From positions 4,650,001-4,714,000 of the forward strand of contig NZ_JAUSZI010000002.1 in the NCBI RefSeq assembly GCF_030817415.1: a stretch of DNA of 64,000 nt, read 5' to 3'. Of this stretch, positions 15,890 to 24,330 are shown in pieces. Position 1 is the stretch's first letter; the number at the start of each line of letters is the position of its first letter. Source of the DNA: Streptomyces umbrinus. GTDB taxonomy: Bacteria; Actinomycetota; Actinomycetes; Streptomycetales; Streptomycetaceae. A program made the position numbers and the translations under genes. The notes below the pieces were generated by a model. It did no database searches. It saw only the letters and a program-made list of their open reading frames with translations, and was not told where the DNA came from.

Positions 15890-18800
15890 TCACTTCCCGT
15901 AGTACGCGTTGTAGATCGAGATCGTCGACTTGTTGTTCTTCTTGTCGGTGATCTTCGCGTGGAACGAGATGCCCTTGCCCTTGGCCGGGTTCGTCACGCC
16001 GATCTTGCCGTTCTTGACGGTGACCTTCTTCCAGGTCTGGCCGTAGTCGTACGACACGTACACCGACAGCGACTTGAGGTTCTTGCCGGCGGCAGAACCC
16101 TGGACGGTCACCGGGATGGAGACCTTCTTGTCGGCCGGTGCCCTGCTGTCCAGTCCGACGGCCGCGTTGAAGCGGACCGAGGAGGTGGGCAGCGCGGCAC
16201 TGGTGACCTTCTTGGAGCGGAAGGTCCAGCTTGCGTCGATGCGGGTGGAGGCCGCCGCGACCTTGACGCTCCGCTTGACCGAGGTGGTCAGCTTGTACGA
16301 GGCGTCACCGGCCGGGACCTTGAAGACTCCCTCGCCGAACAGCGGGTCGGCGTTCGAGCCGACCTTGGTGCCGTTGCGGTAGAGCGTCGTGGTGACCGAC
16401 GAGAAGAGCGAGGAACCGGCGTGGGTCCTGCCGTCGGCGAACAGCGGCAGGTAGCCGTAGATCTCGTTGCCGTCGCGCTGGATTCCGAAGCCGGAGCCGA
16501 CGCGCGGACCGAAGACCGCCGTGTTGTAGATCTTCTCGTAGCTCTTGCCCGCCTTGAAGGTCTGGGCGCTGCCGAGCGTGTAGAAGGCCTCGGTGATCGG
16601 GAAGCCGTCCGGGTCGATCCCGCCGTGCTGCTCGAAGTCCTGCTCCCACTTCACGCCGCCCGCGGTGCTCACGTGCACCTTCCGCGTGCTGGGCAGCGTC
16701 TGCGCGACACCGATCGAGGAGGCGCTGAAGCTTCCGGGCAGCCAGCCGGTGGTGTTGACCGCGCCCTTCTTGCCGCTCGTCGAGGCGCCCAGGCCGACCT
16801 TCAGGGTGGCCAGTTCGCTCGCCTTGTAGTGCTTGGTGTAGCCGGTGGCGAGCTTCTTCACCTTGCCGCCCGCGACGGTGTTGTACTCCTCACCGTCCTT
16901 GGCCCAGTGACCGCCCCACTGCTGGAACAGCGAACCGTCGGTGATCTCCGGACCCGCGTGCGCGGTACGGAAGTTGGCGTACGTGTCCAGCCACCAGCCG
17001 AACCCGTAGGCGTTGTTGCCCACCTCCACCATGTAGTCCGGCGACGCGAACTCCGACTTGGCGGCCGTGTCGGGCACGGTGATGTCCACCGGCTTCGCGG
17101 TCCGCGCGTCCACCGTGATCGTGACGTTCTTGGTGATGCTCAGCTTCGGCTGGGCCACCCAGTCGGCACCCTTGGTGAAGTCCTCCGGATCGGCGAAGAA
17201 CGCCGAGTTGAGGATGAATCCGCCCTTGGGCACCCGGACCTTGACCGTGCCGGACTCGTCGTACGGCGAGAACCACTTCTCAGCGGCCGTACCGGAGACA
17301 CCGGTCAGGCTGGCGTCGTAGTACTTCGCCGGGTTGCCGTCACGGTCGATCATCTTGAGCGTGACGTCGTACGACTCCACCTCCCGCTGCACCGCCGCCG
17401 CCGTGCGCACGCTCTGGCCGCCGCCGGTCGCGGTCACGTACGCGGAGTAGCCACCGTCGAGCGTGCCGCCCAGCTTGGTGTTGACCGTGAGGTCGACGGA
17501 GGCCGTGCCGCCGCCCGCCGGGACGGTCACCGTCTTGGCGCCGAGGGTGAAGAAGCCGGCCGGAGCTGCCTGGCCCTTCGGGTTCGTGGCGGTCGCGGAG
17601 AGGCTCAGCGTGACGTCGGCCGTGCCGAGGTTCTTGTACGTGATCTTCTTCGTGACCGGGGTGTCGTCGGTGTGCGGCCACTGCTGGATGCCGAAGCTCA
17701 CGGACGACGGGTCGGCGATCACGGTCTGCTTGATGGCCTTGTCGACCTGGATACGGCCCGAACCCTGCTGGAACGGCGTGTACTTGCCGCCCTTGGTGGA
17801 GCCGGTCAGCGCGGCTTTGAGCTCGGGGTACTTCCAGTCCGGGTGCTGCTGCTTGAGGATGGCGGCGGCGCCCGCGACATGCGGGGTCGCCATCGACGTA
17901 CCCGAGATGGTGACGTATCCGGCGGGCTTCTCGCCGACCTCCTGGGCGATGATGCTGCCCTTGGCCGAGGCGGCGGTGGTGTCCACGCCGGGTGCGGTCA
18001 CGTCGGGCTTGATGGCGCCGTCGAGGCCGGGTCCGGTGCTGGAGAAGTCGGCCAGTTTGTCGCTGTCGTCGACGGCGCCGACGGTGAGCGCGGCGGCCGC
18101 GCTGCCCGGGGAGCCGACCGTCTGCTCGCCGAACTCGCCGGAGTTGCCGGCGGCTATCGCGAAGAGGATGCCCTTCTCGGCCGACAGCTTGTTCACCTGG
18201 GCCTCTAGCGGGTCGATCTCCGCGGTGTCGCCGCCGCCCAGGCTGAGGTTCACGACGTCGGCGCCCTGCTCGGCCGCCCAGTCCATGCCGGCGAGGATGC
18301 CGGAGTCGTCGCCGAAGCCGTTGTCGTCGAGGACCTTGCCGTTGAGCAGTTGGGCGCCCGGTGCGACGCCCTTGTACTTGCCCGCGGACTTGGCGCCCGT
18401 ACCGGCCGCGATGGACGCCACGTGCGTGCCGTGGCCGTACTTGTCGGTCGCGTCCGGAGCGGCGGAGAAGTTCTTCTCGGCGACGACCTGGTCCTTGAGG
18501 TCCGGGTGGGTCGTGTCGACACCCGTGTCGAGGACGGCGATCTTTACGCCCTTGCCGTCGAACCCGGCGGCCCAGGCCTTGTCGGCGCCGATCTGCTTGA
18601 CGGACTTGTCGAGGCTGGCCTTGCGGACGCCGTCGAGCCACACGTGGGCGATCCCGGACGCGGTCCGCGCGTTGCCGCCCTGTGCGTCGGTGACCGCGGC
18701 CCAGAGGTCGGTCGCGTCGGCCTTCGGTGTCAGGACCGCGTCCGCGTTCAGCGACGTGAGGGTCCGGCGGACCTTGGTGTCACCGGCGTCACGGACGTCC

Positions 18801-19228
18801 GCCTTCGCCGCCGCGGCCGCGCCGCGGTAGCCGACGATCAGCTTGAGCCCCTGCTTCTGGGCCTTGCGGTTGGCCGACTTGTTGAGCTCGGTGACGTCGA
18901 AGAGCCGCTGGTCGAGCTTGCCGGAGGCGATCAGGCGGGCGGCGTCGGCCGGCACGACGAGCGTGTGGCCGCCGGCCGTGCGGATCTGGACGGGTATCCC
19001 CTCGCGGCCCTTGGCCCGCTCCAGGCCGACGACGCGGCCCTTGGCGTCGACGACCACACGGTCGCCGGTGATCAGGGTGATGCGGTGCTTGGGCGTGGTC
19101 GGCACGGCCGAGTCGGCGGCCGTGGGCCTGGCCTCCGCCGACGCCGGGCTGGTCATGCCCGCCGCCAGGGCCACGGCTGCCGCCGCGGCGATCGTGGCCA
19201 CGCACGCTCTTTTCACTTGTCTGCGCAA
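15890..19228 (-). CDS. secreted S8 family subtilisin-like serine protease
   Basis: 1112-aa secreted protease. A signal peptide runs to about residue 31 (SPASA-EA). A propeptide with ITLITGDRVVVD follows, then the catalytic domain with Asp234 (AVLDTGVD), His266 (GHGTHVASIAAG) and Ser445 (GTSMATPHVAG); the oxyanion Asn lies in AIAAGNSGEFG. The roughly 600 residues after the domain look like beta-sandwich modules, probably for substrate or wall binding. The start is TTG 19228, chosen because GGGGGAG sits 5-6 nt upstream; a GTG 4 codons in is badly spaced. It stands alone between terminators and is probably involved in nutritional or developmental proteolysis. Confidence 0.92.
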   Translation of the reverse strand: MRRQVKRACVATIAAAAAVALAAGMTSPASAEARPTAADSAVPTTPKHRITLITGDRVVVDAKGRVVGLERAKGREGIPVQIRTAGGHTLVVPADAARLIASGKLDQRLFDVTELNKSANRKAQKQGLKLIVGYRGAAAAAKADVRDAGDTKVRRTLTSLNADAVLTPKADATDLWAAVTDAQGGNARTASGIAHVWLDGVRKASLDKSVKQIGADKAWAAGFDGKGVKIAVLDTGVDTTHPDLKDQVVAEKNFSAAPDATDKYGHGTHVASIAAGTGAKSAGKYKGVAPGAQLLNGKVLDDNGFGDDSGILAGMDWAAEQGADVVNLSLGGGDTAEIDPLEAQVNKLSAEKGILFAIAAGNSGEFGEQTVGSPGSAAAALTVGAVDDSDKLADFSSTGPGLDGAIKPDVTAPGVDTTAASAKGSIIAQEVGEKPAGYVTISGTSMATPHVAGAAAILKQQHPDWKYPELKAALTGSTKGGKYTPFQQGSGRIQVDKAIKQTVIADPSSVSFGIQQWPHTDDTPVTKKITYKNLGTADVTLSLSATATNPKGQAAPAGFFTLGAKTVTVPAGGGTASVDLTVNTKLGGTLDGGYSAYVTATGGGQSVRTAAAVQREVESYDVTLKMIDRDGNPAKYYDASLTGVSGTAAEKWFSPYDESGTVKVRVPKGGFILNSAFFADPEDFTKGADWVAQPKLSITKNVTITVDARTAKPVDITVPDTAAKSEFASPDYMVEVGNNAYGFGWWLDTYANFRTAHAGPEITDGSLFQQWGGHWAKDGEEYNTVAGGKVKKLATGYTKHYKASELATLKVGLGASTSGKKGAVNTTGWLPGSFSASSIGVAQTLPSTRKVHVSTAGGVKWEQDFEQHGGIDPDGFPITEAFYTLGSAQTFKAGKSYEKIYNTAVFGPRVGSGFGIQRDGNEIYGYLPLFADGRTHAGSSLFSSVTTTLYRNGTKVGSNADPLFGEGVFKVPAGDASYKLTTSVKRSVKVAAASTRIDASWTFRSKKVTSAALPTSSVRFNAAVGLDSRAPADKKVSIPVTVQGSAAGKNLKSLSVYVSYDYGQTWKKVTVKNGKIGVTNPAKGKGISFHAKITDKKNNKSTISIYNAYYGK

Positions 19229-19367
19229 GTCTCCCCCTGGAGATGCAGGTCCGGGATGAATCCCCGTTCATCCGGCCGGGGGACGTCCCGTACGCATGCT
19301 CGCGCGTAACCCCCCGGAATACTCAGTATGCCGGGAGGCGAACAGGCGCTCAATAGTGAGACAGCTG

Positions 19368-20051
19368 TTATGAGTTCGCGTTTTCCTTCACGGTGATCTT
19401 TCCCTTGCGGATCGTGGCGAGCCGGGGGGCCTTCTTCGCGATCGCCGAATCGTGCGTAACCATGATGAAAGTGAGCCCGTGCTCCTTCCACATGGTTTCG
19501 AGTACGTCCATGATCTCGTCGCGCATGGACTCGTCGAGGTTTCCGGTCGGTTCGTCGGCGAGGAGCACCTTCGGCTGCTTGACCAGGGCACGGGCGATCG
19601 CGACGCGCTGCTGCTGACCGCCGGACAGCTCGGCCGGCAGATGCCCGAGCCGCTCGGCGAGCCCCACCGAATCCAGTGCGGCCGCGGCCCGTTCGCGCCG
19701 TTCCTTGACCTTCAGCTTCAGGGGTACGAGGGCGGTTTCCACGTTCTCCTGGGCCGTGAGCGTGGGAATGAGGTTGAAGCTCTGGAAGACGAACCCGATG
19801 TTCTCGCTGCGGACCTTGGTGAGTTTGCTCTCGGACAGTCTGGCAAGATCCGTACCGTCGAGTTCGACGCTTCCGGCGGTGGGCCGGTCGAGTCCGCCGA
19901 GCATCTGCAGCAGCGTGGACTTGCCACCGCCGGTGGGGCCCTGGATGACCAGCCGGTCACCGTCCCCGATGGTCAGGTCGACCCCGTCGAGCGCGTCGAC
20001 GGACTCCTTGCCCCGCTTGTAGCGCTTGGTGACGCCTCTGAGTTCGTACAT
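19368..20051 (-). CDS. ABC transporter ATP-binding protein (MacB/LolD-type)
   Basis: 227-aa ATPase. Walker A GPTGGGKSTLLQML, Q-loop FVFQSFNLIPTLTAQENV, signature LSGGQQQRVAIARALV and Walker B VLLADEPTGNLDE are followed by the switch His in MVTHDSAIA, all in order. It pairs with the FtsX-like permease 149 bp upstream on the same strand. Such exporters move lipids, peptides or drugs, or gate wall hydrolases; no specific substrate is indicated. Start ATG 20051 follows AGGAG. Confidence 0.92.
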   Translation of the reverse strand: MYELRGVTKRYKRGKESVDALDGVDLTIGDGDRLVIQGPTGGGKSTLLQMLGGLDRPTAGSVELDGTDLARLSESKLTKVRSENIGFVFQSFNLIPTLTAQENVETALVPLKLKVKERRERAAAALDSVGLAERLGHLPAELSGGQQQRVAIARALVKQPKVLLADEPTGNLDESMRDEIMDVLETMWKEHGLTFIMVTHDSAIAKKAPRLATIRKGKITVKENANS

Positions 20052-20200
20052 GGTGCAACTCCTGGGATACGTAAGGGGGTTGGCTCCGCCGGGAGCGCCG
20101 TTCGCAAACTGCGGGTGGTCCGTGGCTGGGCGCGCCCACGCGGCGGAGCCGCAAATCGACGCGGCCCCGCGTCCCTTACGGGGCGCGGCACGGCACCGAG

Positions 20201-21676
20201 TCACTCCACGCGGCGCAGGGCGTCCGCCGGTCGCAGCCGGGAGGCGCGCCAGCCGCCGAAGGCGCCCGCGATCAGGCCGCCGGTGACGGCGAGGCCGACC
20301 GCGAGGGCGATCGTGCTGAGCGCGACGGGCGCGGTCAGTGCCACGTCGAGGGCCTTGGACGCCGTCTCACGGGCGGGTCCGCCCATGCCGCCGCCAGGGC
20401 CACCGCCGCCGGGACCGCCGGCTGCCCCGCCGCTGGAGCCGACTTCGGCCTGGAGGGTCGGGCTGATCGCGGTGACGACGTAGGCGCCGCCGAGGCCGAG
20501 CGCGATCCCGAGGGCGCCGCCGACCAGGCCGTTGACGACGGCCTCGCCGACGACCTGCCGGGTGACGCGGCCGGACTTCCAGCCGAGCGCCTTGAGGGTG
20601 CCGAACTCCCTCACGCGGCGGGAGACGGCCGAGGAGGTGAGCAGGCCCGCGACCAGGAACGCGGCCACGAGCACCGCGATCGACAGCCACTTGCCCACGT
20701 TGGAGGCGAGGTCGGAGGCCGTGGAGAGGGAGCCGGAGACCGTGTCGGCGAGGTCGGCGGAGGTCGTGACGGTCGTACCCGAGATGTTCTTCTGGATGGT
20801 CGACTTGACCGCGCTGATCTGCTGCGAGTCGGACGCCTTGACGTAGATCGTGGTGACCTTGTTCTTGGAGTCGCTGAGCGTCTGCGCCTGCTTGAGCGGG
20901 ATGTAGAGGTTGGCCGCCGCGTCACCGCTGTCCGGCGTCGCGATGCCGATGACCTTGTACTTGACGCTCTTGATGGTGACCGTGTCACCGAGGACGAGCT
21001 TCTTCTCCTTGGCGTACGACTTGTCGGCGACGACGACCTTGGCGTTGGTCTCGGAGGACTTGAAGGTCCGGCCGCTGGTGATCTTCGAGGAGGTCAGCGG
21101 GCCGAGCGCGGGCTTGGTGACGTCCGTGCCGTAGACGGAGTAGTTGTTGACGTCGAAGTCGGCGCCGCCGCCCTCGACCCGGCCCTCGGGGGACTGCTGG
21201 GCACCGGGCTGACCGCCGCCCTGCTGGTTGCCGCCGCCGCTCTGCTGGTCCTGCTGGAACTGGCCCTGGCGGAACTGGCCGCTGACCTTGACGACTTGGA
21301 GGCTGAGCCCCCCGACGACGTCCGAGACACCCTTCTGCGCGCCGACCTTGGAGACCGTGCTCGTGGCCAGGGTCTGGAAGCCCTGCACCATGACGCGGTC
21401 ACTGCTCTGTTCTTCGTCGGAGTCGCTGCCCCGGGCGTCGAACTGGAAGCGCGGGCGCTCGCCCGTGCTCGACTGTGCCTGGGCCGCCTTGGTGACCGTC
21501 ATGTCCGTACCCAGTCCGTAGAGCGACTGGAGGACCTTACCCTGCGCCTTCTCCATGCCGGACGACACGGAACTGACCACGATGACCAGGGCGATGCCCA
21601 GGGCGAGTCCGGAGGCGACGACGAGCGCCGCCTTTCTGCGGCGGCGCAGTTCGCGCCTCAGGTAGGCGAAGAACAT
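20201..21676 (-). CDS. FtsX/MacB-like ABC transporter permease
   Basis: 491-aa permease. One N-terminal membrane span (ALVVASGLALGIALVIVV) is followed by a large external MacB-PCD-like domain of about 300 residues containing a Gln/Gly-rich low-complexity loop (QQSGGGNQQGGGQPGAQQ). A C-terminal FtsX domain with three spans includes TLKALGWKSGRVTRQVVGEA, the conserved cytoplasmic coupling segment. A Gly/Pro-rich patch (GGPGGGGPGGGMGGP) lies before the last span. It is transcribed with the ATPase. A 45-bp inverted repeat separates its start from the neighbouring transpeptidase. Confidence 0.88.
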   Translation of the reverse strand: MFFAYLRRELRRRRKAALVVASGLALGIALVIVVSSVSSGMEKAQGKVLQSLYGLGTDMTVTKAAQAQSSTGERPRFQFDARGSDSDEEQSSDRVMVQGFQTLATSTVSKVGAQKGVSDVVGGLSLQVVKVSGQFRQGQFQQDQQSGGGNQQGGGQPGAQQSPEGRVEGGGADFDVNNYSVYGTDVTKPALGPLTSSKITSGRTFKSSETNAKVVVADKSYAKEKKLVLGDTVTIKSVKYKVIGIATPDSGDAAANLYIPLKQAQTLSDSKNKVTTIYVKASDSQQISAVKSTIQKNISGTTVTTSADLADTVSGSLSTASDLASNVGKWLSIAVLVAAFLVAGLLTSSAVSRRVREFGTLKALGWKSGRVTRQVVGEAVVNGLVGGALGIALGLGGAYVVTAISPTLQAEVGSSGGAAGGPGGGGPGGGMGGPARETASKALDVALTAPVALSTIALAVGLAVTGGLIAGAFGGWRASRLRPADALRRVE

Positions 21677-21771
21677 GGCCGAAAGCTAGGGACACCGCGT
21701 GATGGCGGGATAAGGCCCGCATAAGAGAAGGATGAGAACACTGTGCGCCGCCGCGGAACCCTGTGAGAACG

Positions 21772-21816
21772 CCGAGGGCGGTTGCCCGTACGAGTCGTAC
21801 GGACAACCGCCCTCGG
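21772..21816 (-). terminator. 45-bp near-perfect inverted repeat, terminator
   Basis: 22-bp arms with one mismatch flank a single central base; the arms begin CCGAGGGCGGTTG. It lies just after the stop of the L,D-transpeptidase gene (minus strand) and upstream of the permease. Confidence 0.7.
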
Positions 21817-21838
21817 GACGGAAAACGTTCGGGTCGGG

Positions 21839-23092
21839 TCAGACGGCCGAACCGGCCTTCCACGCCGCCCAGTCCAGGTTCCAGCCGTTGAGGCCGTTGT
21901 CCGGGGCGATGGTCTTGTCACCGGTGTTCCGCACGTCCACGACGTCACCGACGATCGAGTGGCTGAAGAACCAGCCGCCCGGCGTGTTCGGGTCGTTGGC
22001 GCCCTTCGTGTCCGACAGGCCGACGCAGCCGTGGCTGGTGTTGACGCTGCCGAAGATGGACTTGGCGCCCCAGTAGTTGCCGTGGATGAAGGTGCCGGAG
22101 TTCGACAGACGCATCGCGTTCGGGACGTCCTTGATGTCGTACTCGCCCTTGCCGTCGTCGTCCGTGAAGCCCACGGTCGCGCCGTTCATCCGGGTCTCCT
22201 TGAACTTCTCGGAGATCACCATCTGGCCCTGGTACGTCTTGTTCTCGGGCGAACCGGCGGAGATCGGGATCGTCCGGATGGTCTTGCCGTCCTGCGTGAC
22301 CTTCATGGTCTTGGTCTGCGCGTCGACGATCGAGACCTGGTTACGGCCGATCTTGAAGGAGACCGTCTTCTGCTGCACGCCGTAGACGCCGTCGGCGCCC
22401 TCGACACCGTCGAGGTTCAGCTTGAGCGTGACGGTCGAGTTGCCCTTCCAGTACTCCTCGGGGCGGAAGTCGAGCCGGTTGGCGTTGAACCAGTGGCCGA
22501 CGACCTCCTGGCCGCTGCTGGAGGAGACGGTGATCCCCTTCTGCACGTCGGCCTTGTTGGTGATGGCCTTGTCGAAGTTGATCGAGACCGGCATGCCGAC
22601 GCCGACGGTGGAACCGTCCTCGGGCGTGAAGTTGCCGATGAAGCTGTTGGCCGGCGAGACCGTCGTGAACGACGCGTTCTCGTGGGCGGCGCGGCCGTCG
22701 GAGTCCTTGGCCGTCGCGGCGATCTTGTAGGCAGTGGCGCGCTCCAGCTGGGCGCTGGGCTTCCAGCTCTTCTTGTCCGCGGATATCTCACCCGCGACAG
22801 CCGTGCCGGCCGCCGTCTTCATGGTCACGTCGGTCAGCGTGCCCTTGGTCACAGTGACGGCCGCGGCACTGTTGATGGAGGCGTTGTCGGAGCCGTCCTT
22901 GGGTGTGATCTTGATCTGGGCCTCGGAGGACTTCTTGGCCGCCGCCTCGTCGACCTTGGCCTGCGAGGTGCTGTCACCGCCTTCGCCCTTGGGGTCGTCG
23001 TCGCCGCCTCCGCTGCACGCAGAGAGCACCAGCACCCCGCCGAGCAGTGCGGACGCGACCGTGAGGCCCTTGCGCCGCTTACTGTCCGTCAT
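21839..23092 (-). CDS. L,D-transpeptidase lipoprotein (YkuD domain, Ig-like N-terminus)
   Basis: 417-aa cell-wall cross-linking enzyme forming 3-3 peptidoglycan links. The lipobox is LVLSAC (N-region KRRK). Two Ig-like segments follow (ITPKDGSDNASINSAAAVTV; NFTPEDGSTVGVGMPV), then a YkuD catalytic domain with HGNYWGAKSIFG and SHGCVGLSD, the His and Cys of the active site. This is the LdtMt2-like domain order. ATG 23092 is preferred (GGAGAAG just upstream); ATG 23107 is an alternative. The C-terminal tail WNLDWAAWKAGSAV is typical of Streptomyces members. Confidence 0.92.
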   Translation of the reverse strand: MTDSKRRKGLTVASALLGGVLVLSACSGGGDDDPKGEGGDSTSQAKVDEAAAKKSSEAQIKITPKDGSDNASINSAAAVTVTKGTLTDVTMKTAAGTAVAGEISADKKSWKPSAQLERATAYKIAATAKDSDGRAAHENASFTTVSPANSFIGNFTPEDGSTVGVGMPVSINFDKAITNKADVQKGITVSSSSGQEVVGHWFNANRLDFRPEEYWKGNSTVTLKLNLDGVEGADGVYGVQQKTVSFKIGRNQVSIVDAQTKTMKVTQDGKTIRTIPISAGSPENKTYQGQMVISEKFKETRMNGATVGFTDDDGKGEYDIKDVPNAMRLSNSGTFIHGNYWGAKSIFGSVNTSHGCVGLSDTKGANDPNTPGGWFFSHSIVGDVVDVRNTGDKTIAPDNGLNGWNLDWAAWKAGSAV

Positions 23093-23308
23093 CACACGCT
23101 TCTCCATCGTTGCCGAATCCCCAAAACCCCGAGAGTCCCCGTAACACCTGTAAACGCTACGACCGGTTCGTCCCGTTCCACACCCTTCCCAGGTGTGGGG
23201 CACACCACGTCGATCCATTTCGGCCCACGCCGGATCGTCCTCGATCCGACCGGTGCGGCTGTTACGACTGGTGCGGGTGTCGGTCACTGCGCCCCTTGAG
23301 ACGACAGA

Positions 23309-23336
23309 ACCCCGGGTGGCGGTTGCCGCCCGGGGT
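23309..23336 (-). terminator. hairpin terminator
   Basis: ACCCCGGGTGGC (23309-23320) pairs with GCCGCCCGGGGT (23325-23336) with one wobble. It lies downstream of the acidic-protein gene on the minus strand. Confidence 0.6.
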
Positions 23337-23356
23337 CACGATTCTCCCAAGCCGCC

Positions 23357-23698
23357 TCAGCCGACCAACTCTTCCTCGTCTCCGGCCTCATCATCCTCGT
23401 CGAGGTCCCAGTCCGGCGAATCGGGGTCGTAGTCGATCTGCTCGGTGCTCCAGGAGGCCTGCGCGAGTTCGACCCCGACGACCTCGCTGACCAGGTCGAA
23501 CGGGTCGACGAGGTACGCGAGGGCCTCGGCAGTGTCTTCCGTCACTGTGCTCTCGGCGTGCGCCCGCTCGTCGCCCGGGATCTCGGGGTCCTCGGCGATG
23601 CGCCCCAGCGCCGCCTTGGTGAGCGCGCCCTCGTCGTCGATCTCGACGACCAATTCGACGCGCAACCGTACAAAACGTGATGTCTCAGGTGTGCTCAT
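23357..23698 (-). CDS. conserved acidic hypothetical protein
   Basis: 113 aa, very acidic C-terminal half (DPDSPDWDLDEDDEAGDEEE). The N-terminal half looks like a short beta-rich domain (RFVRLRVELVVEIDDEGALT). No signal peptide, membrane span or catalytic motif; function not recognised. Start ATG 23698; the frame stays open upstream, but the longer N-terminus has no coding character. It is divergent from the small LAxTG protein, with 110 bp between. Confidence 0.7.
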   Translation of the reverse strand: MSTPETSRFVRLRVELVVEIDDEGALTKAALGRIAEDPEIPGDERAHAESTVTEDTAEALAYLVDPFDLVSEVVGVELAQASWSTEQIDYDPDSPDWDLDEDDEAGDEEELVG

Positions 23699-23808
23699 AC
23701 GTCGGAGCGTAAGGCTCTTCACCACCGTGACTTTCCCGTGACCCGCACCTTTCACTAACATCTCCCCACACGGCCAATTCGCCAGCGTCACAAGGGGATC
23801 GATATTCC

Positions 23809-24147
23809 GTGTCCGCACGTCGATCGTTGCTGACCGCCACCGCCGCGGGGACCCTGCTGGGCGCCCTGTGGTTCGTCCCGTCCGCCAATGCGACCGGGGA
23901 CGGGGCGGCAGAACACAGAACACAGACAGCGACGACCACGACCCTGCAGACCAAGGCCGGGGACGAGGCCGAGGCCGAGGCCGAGACGTCCGAGGAGAGC
24001 GCGGCCAAGGCCGCCGTCCGCACCCAACTGGCCGACACGGGAAGCTTCGACACGACTCCGTACGTGGTCGGCGGCACCCTGTTCCTCAGCCTGGGCGCCG
24101 GGTTCGTGGTGTATTCCGTACGCCGGGAACGTACGACCTTGTACTGA
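23809..24147 (+). CDS. small LAxTG-anchored surface protein (sortase substrate)
   Basis: 112-aa protein with an N-terminal signal peptide (ending PSANA) and an Ala/Glu/Thr-rich middle. Its C-terminal sorting signal consists of LADTG, a hydrophobic span (YVVGGTLFLSLGAGFVVY) and a basic tail SVRRERTTLY. LAxTG is the motif used by actinobacterial class E sortases. The start is GTG 23809 with AAGGGGA upstream. No sortase gene is adjacent, so it must be processed by one encoded elsewhere. The exposed part is only about 50 residues; function unknown. Confidence 0.8.
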   Translation: MSARRSLLTATAAGTLLGALWFVPSANATGDGAAEHRTQTATTTTLQTKAGDEAEAEAETSEESAAKAAVRTQLADTGSFDTTPYVVGGTLFLSLGAGFVVYSVRRERTTLY

Positions 24148-24330
24148 AGGTCTCCCTGCCGCCCGGGTGCCCGCCCGGCCCGGTGTGGAGATATCCGCCC
24201 CCTTTTCAGCCATTTCGCGTCATCCTCGAAGGAAGACCGGCGAGAGAGGGGCGGACCCGTTTACAGTCCGTGGGTTCACGCACGCACTCCCTGTCGCTTC
24301 TCCGTACCGCGTGAACAGGGAGTTGCTCAC

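Noticed and set aside
13802-18208. 1468-aa frame running over the haemoglobin fusion and subtilase
   Set aside because: After residue 230 it is the reverse shadow of genes with strong domain evidence on the minus strand.
21782-23299. 505-aa frame opposite the L,D-transpeptidase
   Set aside because: Valine/arginine/glycine-rich shadow translation without domains.
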